This document shows positions 10,499 through 20,680 of a DNA stretch of 47,768 bases, one piece after another. This DNA is from Azonexaceae bacterium (GTDB lineage Bacteria; Pseudomonadota; Gammaproteobacteria; Burkholderiales; Rhodocyclaceae). The stretch lies in the NCBI GenBank assembly GCA_009469665.1, contig SSTB01000140.1, positions 1 to 47,768 of the forward strand, read 5' to 3'. Each line of letters opens with the position of its first letter. Positions within the stretch are counted from its first letter, which is position 1. A program made the translations under genes and the position numbers. The notes beneath the pieces are model-generated. The model saw nothing but the letters and a program-made list of their open reading frames with translations. It did no database searches and was not told the origin of the DNA.

Positions 10499-11094
10499 GA
10501 CAGCGCCCCAAGGCCGACAAGGACGACAAGTGCCGCGCCCAACAGAAGAGCATCGCGCATCCGCCAGGAGGTGATTTCCAGTTGCAGAACGTCTGGTCCA
10601 GCAGCTTCGCCTTCCGCCCCTTGCAGAATGCCTCTCCACGACCCCTTGTCCGGCTGGCTCTCCAGGTATTCGAAGACCAGGGCCAGACGCACCACGGCAG
10701 GTTCGACGGGTAGGCCGACGAAGCGCAAGGGTGCGGCGATGGCCCCCAGACCGACAATCAGACCTCTGCGGTCGAGCAGTTCGAACAACAGGGCGAGTAG
10801 ACCCAGGAGAACCACCAGGCGGAAACCATGTAGGCCTGCCGCTTCCACACCGGCGTCGGTGGGCGCCCAGGCAACGGGAAAGACAGCCTCCCCCGGCGTG
10901 CCGAAAGCGAAGACCAGCGCCAGGGTCAGGAGCAACCACCGCGCCCGGCGCAACTGGCGGGCCCAGCGGCCGACGACCCCTTTACCGGTCAGTAAAAGGG
11001 CTAGCGTGGCAAGGCCTAGGGCGTGAGCCCCAAGGAATTGCAGGGACACGGTGGAGAACAGCCAAGTGAGAACGACGGCGCCGGGATGGATCAT
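10495..11094 (-). CDS. Small integral membrane protein, possibly CbiQ/EcfT-like
   Basis: A 199-residue protein with hydrophobic stretches near residues 5-35, 50-68 and 90-110 and a final helix near 178-197. The arrangement, with an amphipathic R-rich segment (RWARQLRRARWLL) and a hydrophilic region before the last helix, recalls energy-coupling-factor T/CbiQ transmembrane subunits, but no diagnostic motif is certain. No ATPase or S-component lies nearby. It sits between fimV and truA and overlaps truA by ATGA. The assignment is inference from topology only. Confidence 0.5.
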   Translation of the reverse strand: MIHPGAVVLTWLFSTVSLQFLGAHALGLATLALLLTGKGVVGRWARQLRRARWLLLTLALVFAFGTPGEAVFPVAWAPTDAGVEAAGLHGFRLVVLLGLLALLFELLDRRGLIVGLGAIAAPLRFVGLPVEPAVVRLALVFEYLESQPDKGSWRGILQGAEGEAAGPDVLQLEITSWRMRDALLLGAALVVLVGLGALS

Positions 11095-11154
11095 GCGCGG
11101 ATTCTAGCCCGGAACCGCCCTGACCCACCCCGCAGAGGCCCGACCGCGCGCCCG

Positions 11155-11187
11155 GAAACAACGATGGCCCCGCATCGGGGGCCATCG
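11155..11187 (-). terminator. Candidate terminator after fimV
   Basis: Perfect 10-bp inverted repeat CGATGGCCCC (11162-11171) and GGGGCCATCG (11178-11187) with a 6-nt loop, 17 nt past the fimV stop. On the minus strand it is followed by TTGTTTCC, a weak U-tract, so termination may be partial and the downstream membrane protein and truA may receive read-through. Confidence 0.6.
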
Positions 11188-11203
11188 CTGAACAAGGTTA
11201 GGC

Positions 11204-14200
11204 TCAGTTGCCGATGCGCGCCAGAATGGCCTGGGCCTGCTCGGCCAGGGCCGGCGAACCTTCGCTCAGGACTTCCTGCAGAAGTTCCCGGGCACCCTCC
11301 AGGTCGCCCATTTCCTCATAGGCCTTGGCGAGATCAAGCTTCGTGCTGACCGCCTCCCACTGGGTTCCCATGCCCACACTGTCGTCGGCCGCGGCCTCTT
11401 CAGCAGGGGCGGGCGCCTCCGCGGGTGCCGGCGGCGCGACGGACTCAGCAGCCAGATCGAGATTGATCGAACCCATATCGAAGCTGGGCGCCTGCATGGG
11501 CTGCCCCAGGATGGTCGAATCGGTGAGCTTAACGTCGAACTCGAGAGCATCGCCATCCACCACGCCAATGTCGACGATCTCGTCATCAACCTTGGACGGA
11601 GGTTCCTGCATCATGGCCATGGGGTTAACGACGGTGGACTCGGGGCTGAGGGGCGGCGCATCGAGGTCGAGCACCTGGGGGTTGACCATGGTTTCCCCGG
11701 CCACAGGCAAATCCAGGTTGAATTCGTCGGCGGACGGGGCCTCGGCGGCAGTTTGCGCTGCCCCCTTGGCGACCGCCCCCAGGGTATCGCTGACGTGAAG
11801 CTTGTGGGTGCTCTGGTAATCCTCCGCCGGGGCGGGTTCAGTACCGAAGCCCAGGTCGAAATCAAGCATATCCGGTTCGTCCGTGGCCGCGGGCACGGCG
11901 GCCTGGGGCGGGCGATTGGCATCCAGATTGAAATCGACGACGTTGGCCTCGGCGTTGGTCACCGTATCGACGAAGGCAACCTCGTCCTCGTCCAATTCGG
12001 CGGGCGCTGGAGCCGCTTCCGCAGGTGCTGCGGCGGGCGCCGGACCCAAGTCGAAATCGAGGCTCATGAGTTCGTTTTCCACCGGCGCCGTTTCGCTGCC
12101 CGTGGCGGCCTCCTGCAAGGGCTTCACCACCGTCGCCTCGGCCCCGGCGTAGGAGCCTGAGGGAGGCGCCGCAGTGGCGGCGGAAGCCATCTGGCCCAAG
12201 GCCCCCGGCAAGGTGACCGTAGAGCGCAGGGCGTCTCCCGTCTTGGCCGACGCGACCATGGTGGCGTCGGCGTCGAATTCCGCCGCCCCCCCAACCGAGG
12301 CACGGCCGGTAGTGTAGAGGGGGTTGCCCGGATCGAGCTTGGCTCCCAGACCGGCGACCTTCTCCCACTCGGGACCGGCGCCGCCGGTCTGGGCGTAGAG
12401 TTCGCTCGCCAGGGTCTCAAACTGCTTGACACTCTTGCGGTTGGCGTAGATTTCGAGCAACTTGGCGTGGATGGCGAGCCGCTGCGGGTCCTTCTGCATG
12501 GCCTCGAGGAGAATCTCCTCGGCCTGAGCGTCGCGCCCGTAGGCCATATAAACATCGGCCTCGGCGACAGGATCGACCTCGTCCGTGTCGATGGTGCCCG
12601 GTCCGGTCTGGCTGAAATCGGCCGTCTGGGGAGGCGTTTGCCCCGTATCCACACTCTGGCCCCCCGTGGCGCGGAAGACCGAATTGGGCCCCAGGCTGGA
12701 AGGACTCGGAACCGCAGTTGTCGGCACGGAGGGCAACGGGGCCTTGCGCCGGCGATAGAGCAGATAGCCGGCCAGAAGCGCCGCAACGGCACCGCCCCCG
12801 GCGATGGGGAGGAAGAGATCCATCTCTTCCGGTTCCGGCTCGGGCGGCGGCGGGGGAACGGGTTTCTTGGGCGGCGGCTTGGGTGCCTCGGCCGGCTTGG
12901 GCGCTTCAACTGGCTTCGGAGCTTCCGCAGCAGCCTGGGGTTCGGGAGGCTTGGGCGGTTCTGCGGGCTTTGCAGCCTCGGCGGCTTTCTTGGCCTCCTC
13001 GGCCTTCTTGGCTTCCTCGGCCTTTTTGGCCTCTTCGGCCAGTCTGACTTCCTCCGCCTTCTTGGCTTCGGCGGCCTTTCTGGTTTGCTCGGCCATCTGG
13101 GCCTCTAGGGCCTTCTTCGTTTCTTCGGCCTTCTTGGCTTCCTCGAGCTTACGGGCCTCTTCGGCTTTCTTGGCCTCCTCTGCCTTCTTCGCTTCCTCTG
13201 CCCTCCGGGCGGCTTCAGCCGCTTTGCCCTCTTCGGGCTTCTTGCCCGAGGACTGCTTTTGCAGCTCCGCGAGGCTTTGGTTCTTCAACTCCACCAGTTT
13301 CTGGAGCTCGGTGACGTTCTTTTCCAGCATGGCCATGCGCTCGTTGGCTTCCTTGAGCGCCCGGTCCTTGGCGACGGCATCCTCTTCGCCGCTGCGTCCC
13401 TTGGCCCCCTTGCCGGCGGCCTCGGTCTTGGATACTTTGACCTGGTCCTTGCCTCCTTCGGCCGGTGCAGCTTTCTCTTCCACCTTGGGGGTGATCTTAC
13501 CCGCTGCGGCCTGGGTGCCCCCATCAGCCCGGGCAGGCCCGTCTGCGGTCGCTGCCGCGAGTTTCTTGCGATAGCCATTCCAGTCTGCCGTCTGCGAGAC
13601 GTAGACCTGCTTCGCTTCAGATTCGGGGATAGCCGCAACGGTTTCCCGGTCAGGAACGTTCAGGATGGCACCGGATTTCAAGCGATGCATATTGCCGCCG
13701 ATGAAGGCGTCAGAATTGGACTTGAACAGTCCAACCAGCATCTGCTCCAGTGAAACGCCCTCGTGGCGCGTTTCCCGGGCTATTTTTCCCAGAGTATCCC
13801 CGGTCTTGACCTCGCGGCTCCCTCCCCCGGCGGACGCCGCCGGCTCGGGGGCCACCGCCCGGGGTTTGGCCTCGCGCCTGACGGGACCCCTGGCCCCCTC
13901 CGGAGCGGCCCCACCGGCCCCCCCCCCTCGCACGGAGGCCACGGGTTTGGCTTCGGCCACGGAAACGGGCTGACCTGCAGCCGCAGCAGCAACCTCCGGC
14001 GGATCGAGCAGGAAAGTGTACTCCCGCACCAGCCGGCCCGCCGGCCAGTTGAGTTCCACGAGGAAATCGAGGAAGGGTTCGTTCACCGGTTTGGACGACG
14101 TGATCCGTACGATGGACTTGCCGTTGGTCCGCCGGTCGACCGCGAAGCGCAGATCGAGCAGACCAGAGGGGAATTCGACCCCCGCCTGGCGGAAGGCATC

Positions 14201-14410
14201 CTGGGGCGCGAGTCGCGCCGTCATGCCGACCAGTTCGTCGCGCGTCGCGCTCAGTTCGACCTCCGCCCGCAAGGGCTGACCCAGTCCCGAAAGGACAGTG
14301 ATCCTGCCCAGGCCAGCCGCATCAGCGAGCCCGGGCATCAGGGTCAGACAGGAGGCCACGGCAGCGACCGCAGCACGCATCTTGAATCGATTCGCGAGAT
14401 TTTTTTTCAC
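11204..14410 (-). CDS. fimV: FimV/HubP-type polar peptidoglycan-binding protein
   Basis: A 1068-residue protein with the full FimV layout. It has a signal peptide ending ...LADA, the conserved GLGRITVLSGLGQPLRAEVEL start, a LysM domain (about 197-257, VKTGDTLGKIA), a coiled coil, a low-complexity region of KKAEEAKKAEE units (about 397-483), a Pro-rich hinge, one transmembrane helix (about 532-552), an acidic cytoplasmic region with TPR-like units, and a C-terminal FimV domain (about 1018-1068). Homologues organise cell poles and type IV pilus or twitching function. Translation starts at GTG (14408-14410) behind AGGGTGG. It has its own promoter and terminator, separating it from asd. Confidence 0.93.
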   Translation of the reverse strand: MKKNLANRFKMRAAVAAVASCLTLMPGLADAAGLGRITVLSGLGQPLRAEVELSATRDELVGMTARLAPQDAFRQAGVEFPSGLLDLRFAVDRRTNGKSIVRITSSKPVNEPFLDFLVELNWPAGRLVREYTFLLDPPEVAAAAAGQPVSVAEAKPVASVRGGGAGGAAPEGARGPVRREAKPRAVAPEPAASAGGGSREVKTGDTLGKIARETRHEGVSLEQMLVGLFKSNSDAFIGGNMHRLKSGAILNVPDRETVAAIPESEAKQVYVSQTADWNGYRKKLAAATADGPARADGGTQAAAGKITPKVEEKAAPAEGGKDQVKVSKTEAAGKGAKGRSGEEDAVAKDRALKEANERMAMLEKNVTELQKLVELKNQSLAELQKQSSGKKPEEGKAAEAARRAEEAKKAEEAKKAEEARKLEEAKKAEETKKALEAQMAEQTRKAAEAKKAEEVRLAEEAKKAEEAKKAEEAKKAAEAAKPAEPPKPPEPQAAAEAPKPVEAPKPAEAPKPPPKKPVPPPPPEPEPEEMDLFLPIAGGGAVAALLAGYLLYRRRKAPLPSVPTTAVPSPSSLGPNSVFRATGGQSVDTGQTPPQTADFSQTGPGTIDTDEVDPVAEADVYMAYGRDAQAEEILLEAMQKDPQRLAIHAKLLEIYANRKSVKQFETLASELYAQTGGAGPEWEKVAGLGAKLDPGNPLYTTGRASVGGAAEFDADATMVASAKTGDALRSTVTLPGALGQMASAATAAPPSGSYAGAEATVVKPLQEAATGSETAPVENELMSLDFDLGPAPAAAPAEAAPAPAELDEDEVAFVDTVTNAEANVVDFNLDANRPPQAAVPAATDEPDMLDFDLGFGTEPAPAEDYQSTHKLHVSDTLGAVAKGAAQTAAEAPSADEFNLDLPVAGETMVNPQVLDLDAPPLSPESTVVNPMAMMQEPPSKVDDEIVDIGVVDGDALEFDVKLTDSTILGQPMQAPSFDMGSINLDLAAESVAPPAPAEAPAPAEEAAADDSVGMGTQWEAVSTKLDLAKAYEEMGDLEGARELLQEVLSEGSPALAEQAQAILARIGN

Positions 14411-14442
14411 GGCGCCACCCTGAGCGTCGAAATGGGGCTTTT

Positions 14443-14471
14443 AAAATAACATCATGAACTTAGCTATGCAA
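14443..14471 (-). promoter_or_regulatory. Predicted sigma-70 promoter of fimV
   Basis: On the minus strand TTGCAT (14466-14471) and TATTTT (14443-14448) are separated by 17 bp. The predicted start lies about 25 nt before the fimV GTG, and the promoter is located between the asd terminator and fimV. Confidence 0.55.
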
Positions 14472-14516
14472 GCTAATCCCGCTTCTAGTTTTTCGCCCTG
14501 TAGGCATATTCCCAAC

Positions 14517-14543
14517 AAAAAAAACCGGGGCCGCAGCCCCGGT
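14517..14543 (-). terminator. Rho-independent terminator after asd
   Basis: Minus strand ACCGGGGC/GCCCCGGT stem (14536-14543 with 14524-14531), 4-nt loop, followed by a run of eight T residues. It lies 25 nt past the asd stop and is the clearest terminator in this cluster, ending the leu-asd unit before fimV. Confidence 0.9.
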
Positions 14544-14567
14544 CTTGTGCCCTCAAGGCCTTGAGGC

Positions 14568-15701
14568 TTAGGCGTCAAGCAGGATACGCAGCATGCGGCG
14601 CAGGGGCTCGGCAGCCCCCCACAGGAGCTGGTCGCCACACGTAAATGCGGCCAGATACTCAGGCCCCATGGCCATCTTGTGCAAACGGCCGACCGGCACG
14701 GTCAGGGTGCCGGTGACGGCGGCAGGGGTCAGTTCCCGCTCGCTGATCTCGCGCTCGTTCGGCACAACCTTGGCCCACTGATTGCCCTTGGCGATGATGT
14801 CGGACACCTCGTCCAGGGGCACATCCTTCTTGAGTTTGATGGTCAGCGCTTGGGAGTGGCAGCGCATGGCGCCGATGCGCACGCACAGGCCGTCGATGGG
14901 GATCGAGCCCGGGCTGCGGAAGGCGGGGTTGCCGAGAATTTTGTTGCATTCGGCACCGCCCTTCCATTCTTCCTTGGACTGACCGCCTTCGACCGGCACG
15001 TCGATCCAGGGGATCAGGCTGCCGGCCAGCGGGGTATTGCGGAAGTTCTTCTTGGGGAAGGCGTCGGAACGGATGGTCTCGGCCACCTTGCGGTCGATTT
15101 CCAGGATGGCGGAAGCGGGATCGGCCAGCAGGTCGGCGACGGAGGCGTGGATGGCGCCCATCTGGGCAATCAGCTCGCGCATGTTCTGAGCGCCGGCGCC
15201 GGAGGCGGCCTGGTAGGTCATGGAGGAAATCCAATCCACCAGGTTGTGCTGGAAGAGACCGCCCAGGCCCATGAGCATGAGGGACACGGTGCAGTTGCCG
15301 CCGATCCAGTTCTTGCCGCCCTTGGCCAGCGCGTCCTTGATCACGTGCATGTTGACCGGGTCGAGGATGATGACCGCGTCGTCGGCCATACGCAGGGCGG
15401 AGGCGGCATCAATCCAATGGCCCTTCCAGCCGGCGGAACGGAGCGCGGGGAAGACTTCCTTGGTGTAGTCGCCGCCCTGGCAGGTGATGATGATCTCACA
15501 GGCCTTGAGGGCCTCGATATCGGATGCATTCTGCAGGGGCAGGGAGGCTTCCTTGCCGCCGAACACCGGGGCCTTGCCGCCGGCGTTGGAGGTGGAGAAA
15601 TAGACGGGATCGATGTAGGCGAAGTCGCCCTCTTCCACCATGCGCTGCATGAGGACGGAACCGACCATGCCGCGCCAACCAACCAGACCAACCTTTCTCA
15701 T
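14568..15701 (-). CDS. asd: Aspartate-semialdehyde dehydrogenase
   Basis: A 377-residue enzyme that reduces aspartyl phosphate to the semialdehyde that feeds Lys, Thr, Met and diaminopimelate synthesis. The N-terminal NADP loop [17 protein letters not shown] and the catalytic C137 in [17 protein letters not shown] are visible. The length and the [11 protein letters not shown] motif mark the Gram-negative type. It follows leuB by 49 bp and ends at a strong terminator. Its product feeds DapA, encoded at 31875-32753. Confidence 0.97.
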   Translation of the reverse strand: MRKVGLVGWRGMVGSVLMQRMVEEGDFAYIDPVYFSTSNAGGKAPVFGGKEASLPLQNASDIEALKACEIIITCQGGDYTKEVFPALRSAGWKGHWIDAASALRMADDAVIILDPVNMHVIKDALAKGGKNWIGGNCTVSLMLMGLGGLFQHNLVDWISSMTYQAASGAGAQNMRELIAQMGAIHASVADLLADPASAILEIDRKVAETIRSDAFPKKNFRNTPLAGSLIPWIDVPVEGGQSKEEWKGGAECNKILGNPAFRSPGSIPIDGLCVRIGAMRCHSQALTIKLKKDVPLDEVSDIIAKGNQWAKVVPNEREISERELTPAAVTGTLTVPVGRLHKMAMGPEYLAAFTCGDQLLWGAAEPLRRMLRILLDA

Positions 15702-15750
15702 TTCTACTCTCTCCGAAAAAATCGTTTAACGCGCCAAAGCACTCTTCGTA

Positions 15751-16812
15751 TTACGCCAGGGCCGCCAGCACGGCGTCGCCCATTTCCCGGGTGCCCACCT
15801 TGTTGGTGCCGCGCTCGTAAATGTCGCCGGTGCGGTAACCCTGGGCCAGAACCTTTTTGACCGCGTTTTCCACGCGTAGTGCCTGTTCTTCCAGGCCGAA
15901 GGTGTAGCGCAGCAGCATGGCCGCCGACAGGATGGTGGCGAGGGGATTGGCGATGCCCTTGCCGGCGATGTCCGGGGCGGAACCATGGGAGGGCTCGTAG
16001 AGGCCCTTGTTGTTCTGGTCCAGGGAGGCCGAGGGAAGCATGCCGATGGAGCCGGTGAGCATGGAGGCCTCGTCGGACAGGATGTCGCCGAACATGTTGC
16101 CGGTGACCATCACGTCGAATTGCTTGGGGGCCTTGACCAACTGCATAGCGGCGTTATCCACGAGCATGTGGGACAGTTCCACGTCCGGATAGTCCTTGGC
16201 CACCTCGATCATGACGTCACGCCACAGCTGGGTGCATTCAAGGACGTTCATCTTGTCCACCGAACACAATTTCTTGTTGCGCTTCTGGGCGGCCTGGAAG
16301 GCGACGTGGCCGATGCGGCGGATTTCCGACTCGCTGTAAACCATGGTGTTGAAACCCACGCGCTCGCCGTTCTCTTCGCGCACGCCGCGGGGCTGGCCAA
16401 AGTAGATGTCGCCGGTCAGTTCCCGCACGATCAGTATGTCGAGACCCGCCACCACTTCCGGCTTCAGGGTCGAGGCATTGGCCAGCTCGGGGTAGAGAAT
16501 GGCCGGACGCAGGTTGGCAAAGAGGTTGAGATCCTTACGGATGCCTAACAGGCCGCGCTCGGGACGCTGCTCCCGGGGCAGGCTGTCCCACTGGGGGCCA
16601 CCTACGGCGCCGAGGAGCACGGCATCCGCCGCGCGGGCGAGCTTCTGGGTGGCCTCGGGATAGGGAACGCCGGTGGCATCCACCGCCGAACCGCCGAGGA
16701 GCGCCTCTTCCATCTCGAACTTGAGATCGAGGGCCTTGAGCACACGCACGGCTTCGGCCGTGATTTCGGGACCGATGCCATCACCGGGGAGCACACAAAT
16801 CTTCATGGTCAT
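15751..16812 (-). CDS. leuB: 3-isopropylmalate dehydrogenase
   Basis: A 353-residue NAD-dependent oxidative decarboxylase of leucine synthesis. It starts [17 protein letters not shown] and has the isopropylmalate signature [18 protein letters not shown] near the C-terminus, with LFANLRPA and [11 protein letters not shown] substrate-site segments. It is separated from leuD by only 6 nt. Homologous tartrate or homoisocitrate dehydrogenases are excluded by length and the leuCD context. Confidence 0.97.
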   Translation of the reverse strand: MTMKICVLPGDGIGPEITAEAVRVLKALDLKFEMEEALLGGSAVDATGVPYPEATQKLARAADAVLLGAVGGPQWDSLPREQRPERGLLGIRKDLNLFANLRPAILYPELANASTLKPEVVAGLDILIVRELTGDIYFGQPRGVREENGERVGFNTMVYSESEIRRIGHVAFQAAQKRNKKLCSVDKMNVLECTQLWRDVMIEVAKDYPDVELSHMLVDNAAMQLVKAPKQFDVMVTGNMFGDILSDEASMLTGSIGMLPSASLDQNNKGLYEPSHGSAPDIAGKGIANPLATILSAAMLLRYTFGLEEQALRVENAVKKVLAQGYRTGDIYERGTNKVGTREMGDAVLAALA

Positions 16813-16818
16813 TCCTTG

Positions 16819-17463
16819 TTACGCAAACAGCCAGGGCTGCTCGATACGACGCTTTTCTTCGAATTCGCGAATCTTGTCGGCGTGGCGCAGGGTCAGGCCG
16901 ATATCGTCCCAGCCGTTGATGAGACATTCCTTGCGGAAGGCATCGACCTGGAAAGGAACCCCATGGCCATCCGGGCGCACCACGGCCTGGGCCGGCAGGT
17001 CCACCAGCAGCTTGTAGCCCGGCGTCGCCTGCACCTGCTGGAACAGGGCCTCCACCTCGGCGGCGGGCAACACGATGGGCAGGATGCCGTTCTTGAAGCA
17101 GTTGTTGAAGAAGATGTCGGCGAAGCTCTCGGCGATGATGGCCTTGAAGCCGAAATCCAGCAGCGCCCAAGGGGCATGCTCGCGGGAGGAGCCGCAGCCG
17201 AAGTTCTGGCGGGTAACCAGGATTTCCGCCCCCTGGTAGCGCGCCTGATTGAGCACGAAATTCGGGTTCTTCGGCCGCTGGGCGCAATCCTGCCCCGGCT
17301 GGCCGACATCCATGTAGCGCCACTCGTCGAAAGCGTTGGGCCCGAAGCCGGAACGCTTAATGGACTTCAAGAACTGCTTGGGGATGATGGCGTCGGTATC
17401 GACGTTGTTGCGATCCAGGGGCGCCACCAAGCCTTCGAGACGTACAAACCGGTCCATGTTCAA
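16819..17463 (-). CDS. leuD: 3-isopropylmalate dehydratase small subunit
   Basis: A 214-residue swivel domain that pairs with Leu[20 protein letters not shown], the [13 protein letters not shown] loop near residue 80 and the [18 protein letters not shown] segment are diagnostic. It is separated from leuC by 248 bp occupied by an entericidin-like gene, and is followed directly by leuB. Confidence 0.97.
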   Translation of the reverse strand: MNMDRFVRLEGLVAPLDRNNVDTDAIIPKQFLKSIKRSGFGPNAFDEWRYMDVGQPGQDCAQRPKNPNFVLNQARYQGAEILVTRQNFGCGSSREHAPWALLDFGFKAIIAESFADIFFNNCFKNGILPIVLPAAEVEALFQQVQATPGYKLLVDLPAQAVVRPDGHGVPFQVDAFRKECLINGWDDIGLTLRHADKIREFEEKRRIEQPWLFA

Positions 17464-17569
17464 TTACCCCGTGGAGAAAACATGTGCCGGCCGTAACGAT
17501 CGCCGGGCGGAAGCACCGGGCGGCACAACGCGCTGTGCGAAGAAAAGAGCGTATTCACCATGGGCATGC

Positions 17570-17698
17570 TCACTTAGTCGCGCGCTGAATGGCTTCGCCA
17601 CCCTTTTCGATATCCTGGCCAATCCCACGTACCGTGTTGCAGCCGGTGGCTGTCGCTAGGGCAAGGGCGGAAATGAGGGTCAGAACGATGATTTTCAT
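17570..17698 (-). CDS. Entericidin A/B-like small lipoprotein
   Basis: A 42-residue protein: a hydrophobic signal (IIVLTLISALALATA), a lipobox ending at C20 (TATGC), then NTVRGIGQDIEKGGEAIQRA, the amphipathic entericidin motif. The start is the ATG at 17696-17698 behind CGGAGA; a longer in-frame opening runs back into leuC and is not real. In E. coli the entericidins are a small outer-membrane lipoprotein pair linked to stationary-phase lysis; the role here is unknown. It lies 13 nt after leuC and 106 bp before leuD, inside the leucine operon. Confidence 0.88.
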   Translation of the reverse strand: MKIIVLTLISALALATATGCNTVRGIGQDIEKGGEAIQRATK

Positions 17699-17711
17699 GA
17701 AAGTCTCCGAT

Positions 17712-19118
17712 TCATAGCAGGTCGCGGACATCGGCAAAGTGGCCGGCAACGGATGCGGCAGCCGCCATGGCCGGGCTGACCAGATGGGTCCGGCCGCCCG
17801 GGCCCTGGCGACCCTCAAAATTGCGATTGGAGGTGGAGGCACAGCGCTCACCGGGCTCCAGGCGGTCGGCGTTCATGGCCAGGCACATGGAACAGCCCGG
17901 TTCCCGCCACTCGAAGCCGGCAGCGACGAAAACCTTATCCAGACCTTCAGCCTCGGCCTGGCGCTTGACCAGGCCTGAACCCGGCACAGCCAGGGCCAGC
18001 TTGACGTTGGCTGCAATGTGGCGCCCCTTGAGCACGGCCGCAGCCTCGCGCAAGTCCTCGATGCGGGAATTGGTGCAGGAGCCAATGAAGATCTTGTCGA
18101 TGGCGATGGCCTTGATCGGTGTATTGGGCGTCAGCCCCATGTATTGCAGGGCACGTTCCATGCCTTCCCGTTTCACCGGGTCCACCTGCTTGGAGGGATC
18201 GGGGACTACGGCATCGATGGCGACTACCATCTCGGGGGAGGTGCCCCACGTGACCTGGGGCTGGATGTCCTCGGCCCGCAGGCTGACCACGGTGTCGAAG
18301 CGGGCACCCTCGTCGGACTTGAGGGTCCGCCAGTAGGCCACCGCCTTCTCCCAGGCGTCGCCCCGGGGAGAGAACGGCCGATCCAGGAGGTAATGGATCG
18401 TGGTGTCGTCCACCGCGACGAATCCCATGCGGGCACCGGCCTCGATGGCCATATTGCACAGGGTCATGCGCCCCTCCATGGACAGGCCACGAATGGCACT
18501 GCCGGCGAATTCGATGGCGTAGCCGGTGCCGCCGGCGGTGCCGATGGTACCGATCACTGCCAGGGCGATGTCCTTGCCCGTCACGCCTTTGCCCAGGCGA
18601 CCTTCGACGGCCACCAGCATGGTCTTCGACTTTTTCTGCACCAGACACTGGGTGGCCAGTACGTGCTCCACCTCGGAAGTGCCTATCCCGTGGGCAAGAC
18701 ACGCAAACGCGCCATGGGTGGAGGTATGCGAATCGCCGCACACCACGGTCATACCCGGTAGGGTGGCACCGTTCTCGGGACCCACCACATGGACGATGCC
18801 TTGCTTGGGATCCTTGAAGGGGAAATAAGCCAGGGCGCCGACTTCGCGGATGTTGGCATCCAGGGTTTCGACCTGAAGCCGGGAAACAGGATCCTTGATG
18901 CCTTCATCCCAGTGATCCGTCGGCGTGTTGTGATCGGCGGTGGCAACGATCGATGAAATCCGCCAGGGTTTGCGGCCCGCGAGTTTCAAGCCTTCGAAGG
19001 CCTGGGGGCTGGTGACTTCGTGTACCAAGTGGCGATCGATGTACAGGAGGGCTGTCCCGTCGTCCTCCTGGCGGACAACATGACTTTCCCAGAGCTTGTC
19101 GTAGAGCGTCTTCGGCAT
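17712..19118 (-). CDS. leuC: 3-isopropylmalate dehydratase large subunit
   Basis: A 468-residue aconitase-family protein that isomerises isopropylmalate with LeuD. It starts [15 protein letters not shown]. The Fe-S ligands are in [13 protein letters not shown] and in GCSMCLAMN, and [22 protein letters not shown] is the active-site segment. The length is normal. It is the first leu gene here, 68 bp after an unrelated transporter on the same strand; no clear leucine-rich leader was seen. Confidence 0.97.
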   Translation of the reverse strand: MPKTLYDKLWESHVVRQEDDGTALLYIDRHLVHEVTSPQAFEGLKLAGRKPWRISSIVATADHNTPTDHWDEGIKDPVSRLQVETLDANIREVGALAYFPFKDPKQGIVHVVGPENGATLPGMTVVCGDSHTSTHGAFACLAHGIGTSEVEHVLATQCLVQKKSKTMLVAVEGRLGKGVTGKDIALAVIGTIGTAGGTGYAIEFAGSAIRGLSMEGRMTLCNMAIEAGARMGFVAVDDTTIHYLLDRPFSPRGDAWEKAVAYWRTLKSDEGARFDTVVSLRAEDIQPQVTWGTSPEMVVAIDAVVPDPSKQVDPVKREGMERALQYMGLTPNTPIKAIAIDKIFIGSCTNSRIEDLREAAAVLKGRHIAANVKLALAVPGSGLVKRQAEAEGLDKVFVAAGFEWREPGCSMCLAMNADRLEPGERCASTSNRNFEGRQGPGGRTHLVSPAMAAAASVAGHFADVRDLL

Positions 19119-19186
19119 GGTGGCGAAAAAGAGCCGTAAAGCGGCGGATTATCCCATAGCTTCAGCGCCCGTCGAAGGCCCGAATC

Positions 19187-20338
19187 TCACCGCGCGTGGC
19201 GCTGCGCCGGGCCGCAGGCGAGCATCAGCACCAGTCCGGCCAGCGCAAATGCTGAACTGAGCGTATAGGTCCAGCCAGCACCCAACCCGTCCCAGACCCA
19301 ACCGCTCAGGAGTCCCCCGAGGAGTCCGCCGGCCCCAAAGGAAAGGCTGGAGTAGAGCGCCTGACCCCTGCCCTGAGCCCGCCCGGGAAACCAGCGGTTA
19401 ACGGCGGCGATCGCAGCGGCGTGAAAGACTCCGAAGGTCACCCCATGCAGGGTCTGCGCCAGGATAGCGAGCAGGAGGGTGTCCACGGCCCAGCCGATAA
19501 GCAGAAAACGGACTACCGCCACGGCGAAGCTGAAGGCAAGCAGCCCCTCGAGCGAGTATCGCTCCAGGAGGCGAGGCATCAGAATGAACATGCCAATTTC
19601 GGCCAGCACCCCCACTGACCAGAGGATGCCCACCGCAGTCGTGCTGTAACCGTGGCCTGCAAGGTGGATGGAGTAGAAGACATAAAGGGCACCGTGGGCC
19701 GCAGACATGGCGACGCAGGCCGTAAGAAGGGCGCGCACCCGCCCTTCCCGCAGAATTTCCCGTAAACCCGGCGCCTCGCCAGCGACGCGAACGGGTGGTG
19801 CCTCCGGCAATACCAGGGCAAGCAGCAGGATGCCTGCCAGAATTGCCCAACAGATCCAGACGATCCCCGCCACCGGCACGTAATCCAGAAGTGCGCCGGC
19901 CCCCAGAACAGCCACGATGAATCCAACCGATCCCCAAAGACGGACGCGGCTGTAGCGGGCGCCCTCCTCCCGCAGGTGATCGAAGGTCAGCGCCTCCACC
20001 AGGGGCAGGGCGGCACTCCAGAAGAAAGCGAGCACCGCCATGGCGGCCAGCATGGGGGCCAGGCGGTCTAACCAGAAAAAGGCGGTAAACCCCACGAGAG
20101 CGAGGAGCGAAGCGAGACGCACAATGGTCAAGCGATGGCCCTTGCGGTCCGCCAACCACCCCCAAAGGTTGGGGCCGAAGACACGCATGAGCTGCATCTG
20201 GGACATCAGAAGGCCGATGTCCCAGGCAGAAAAGCGGAGCGACTGGAGATAAAGCCCGAAGTAGGGCGAGAAGGCGCCAATGAAGGCGAAATAAAAGAAG
20301 TAGTAGCCCGAAAGGCGCCAGTAGGGCAGGACGTGCAT
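19187..20338 (-). CDS. MFS transporter, HcaT (phenylpropionate permease)-like
   Basis: A 383-residue polytopic membrane protein with about 12 hydrophobic segments. It starts YWRLSGYYFFYFAFIGAFSPYFGLYL, the pattern of the HcaT-type MFS group, and has the loop motif GWLADRKGHRL after helix 2. The second half carries GVTFGVFHAAAIAAVNRWFPG. The substrate cannot be read from sequence; the E. coli member is linked to 3-phenylpropionate uptake, but no catabolic genes lie nearby. It is placed between leuC and a YdcH-like gene. Confidence 0.8.
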   Translation of the reverse strand: MHVLPYWRLSGYYFFYFAFIGAFSPYFGLYLQSLRFSAWDIGLLMSQMQLMRVFGPNLWGWLADRKGHRLTIVRLASLLALVGFTAFFWLDRLAPMLAAMAVLAFFWSAALPLVEALTFDHLREEGARYSRVRLWGSVGFIVAVLGAGALLDYVPVAGIVWICWAILAGILLLALVLPEAPPVRVAGEAPGLREILREGRVRALLTACVAMSAAHGALYVFYSIHLAGHGYSTTAVGILWSVGVLAEIGMFILMPRLLERYSLEGLLAFSFAVAVVRFLLIGWAVDTLLLAILAQTLHGVTFGVFHAAAIAAVNRWFPGRAQGRGQALYSSLSFGAGGLLGGLLSGWVWDGLGAGWTYTLSSAFALAGLVLMLACGPAQRHAR

Positions 20339-20364
20339 CCCCGGGATTCTACCCGGGCGCGCAC

Positions 20365-20628
20365 TCAGGCCGGGTGCTTCTGGCCGATACGGAAGGCCAG
20401 CAGCAAGTGATAGAGCTCGTCCTTCAACTTGACGCGCTGCTTCTTCATGTCCTCGAGGGTGAAATCGGAAACTGGCATGTCGTGCTCTTCCAAATCCTCC
20501 ACCTTACCGGTCAGGCGGTGATAACTGGCCAGGAGCCGCGCGAACTGGGCGTTCGACGCCTTGAGGACATCGATGGCGTCGCGCATTTCAGGAAATTCGT
20601 TGTGGAGTTCGTGGTGATCGACTTGCAT
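20365..20628 (-). CDS. YdcH/DUF465-like small helical protein
   Basis: An 87-residue, highly charged, probably all-helical coiled-coil protein. The start is the ATG at 20626-20628 (MQVDHHELHNEFPEM); the upstream in-frame extension overlaps the aroC end and is rejected. The C-terminal part (LEEHDMPVSDFTLEDMKKQRVKLKDELYHLL) carries the DUF465 pattern of a short acidic turn followed by a K/R-rich helix. Function is unknown. It is 52 bp downstream of aroC on the same strand. Confidence 0.8.
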   Translation of the reverse strand: MQVDHHELHNEFPEMRDAIDVLKASNAQFARLLASYHRLTGKVEDLEEHDMPVSDFTLEDMKKQRVKLKDELYHLLLAFRIGQKHPA

Positions 20629-20680
20629 TTGGGTCCCCTCTGGTCCTGCTGGTGCCAAAACGGCGAAAAAAGCGGAAATC

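Noticed and set aside
12804..13574. 256-codon Ser/Ala/Phe-rich plus-strand frame
   Set aside because: Mirror of the KKAEEAKKAEE low-complexity part of fimV; no start signal or family feature.
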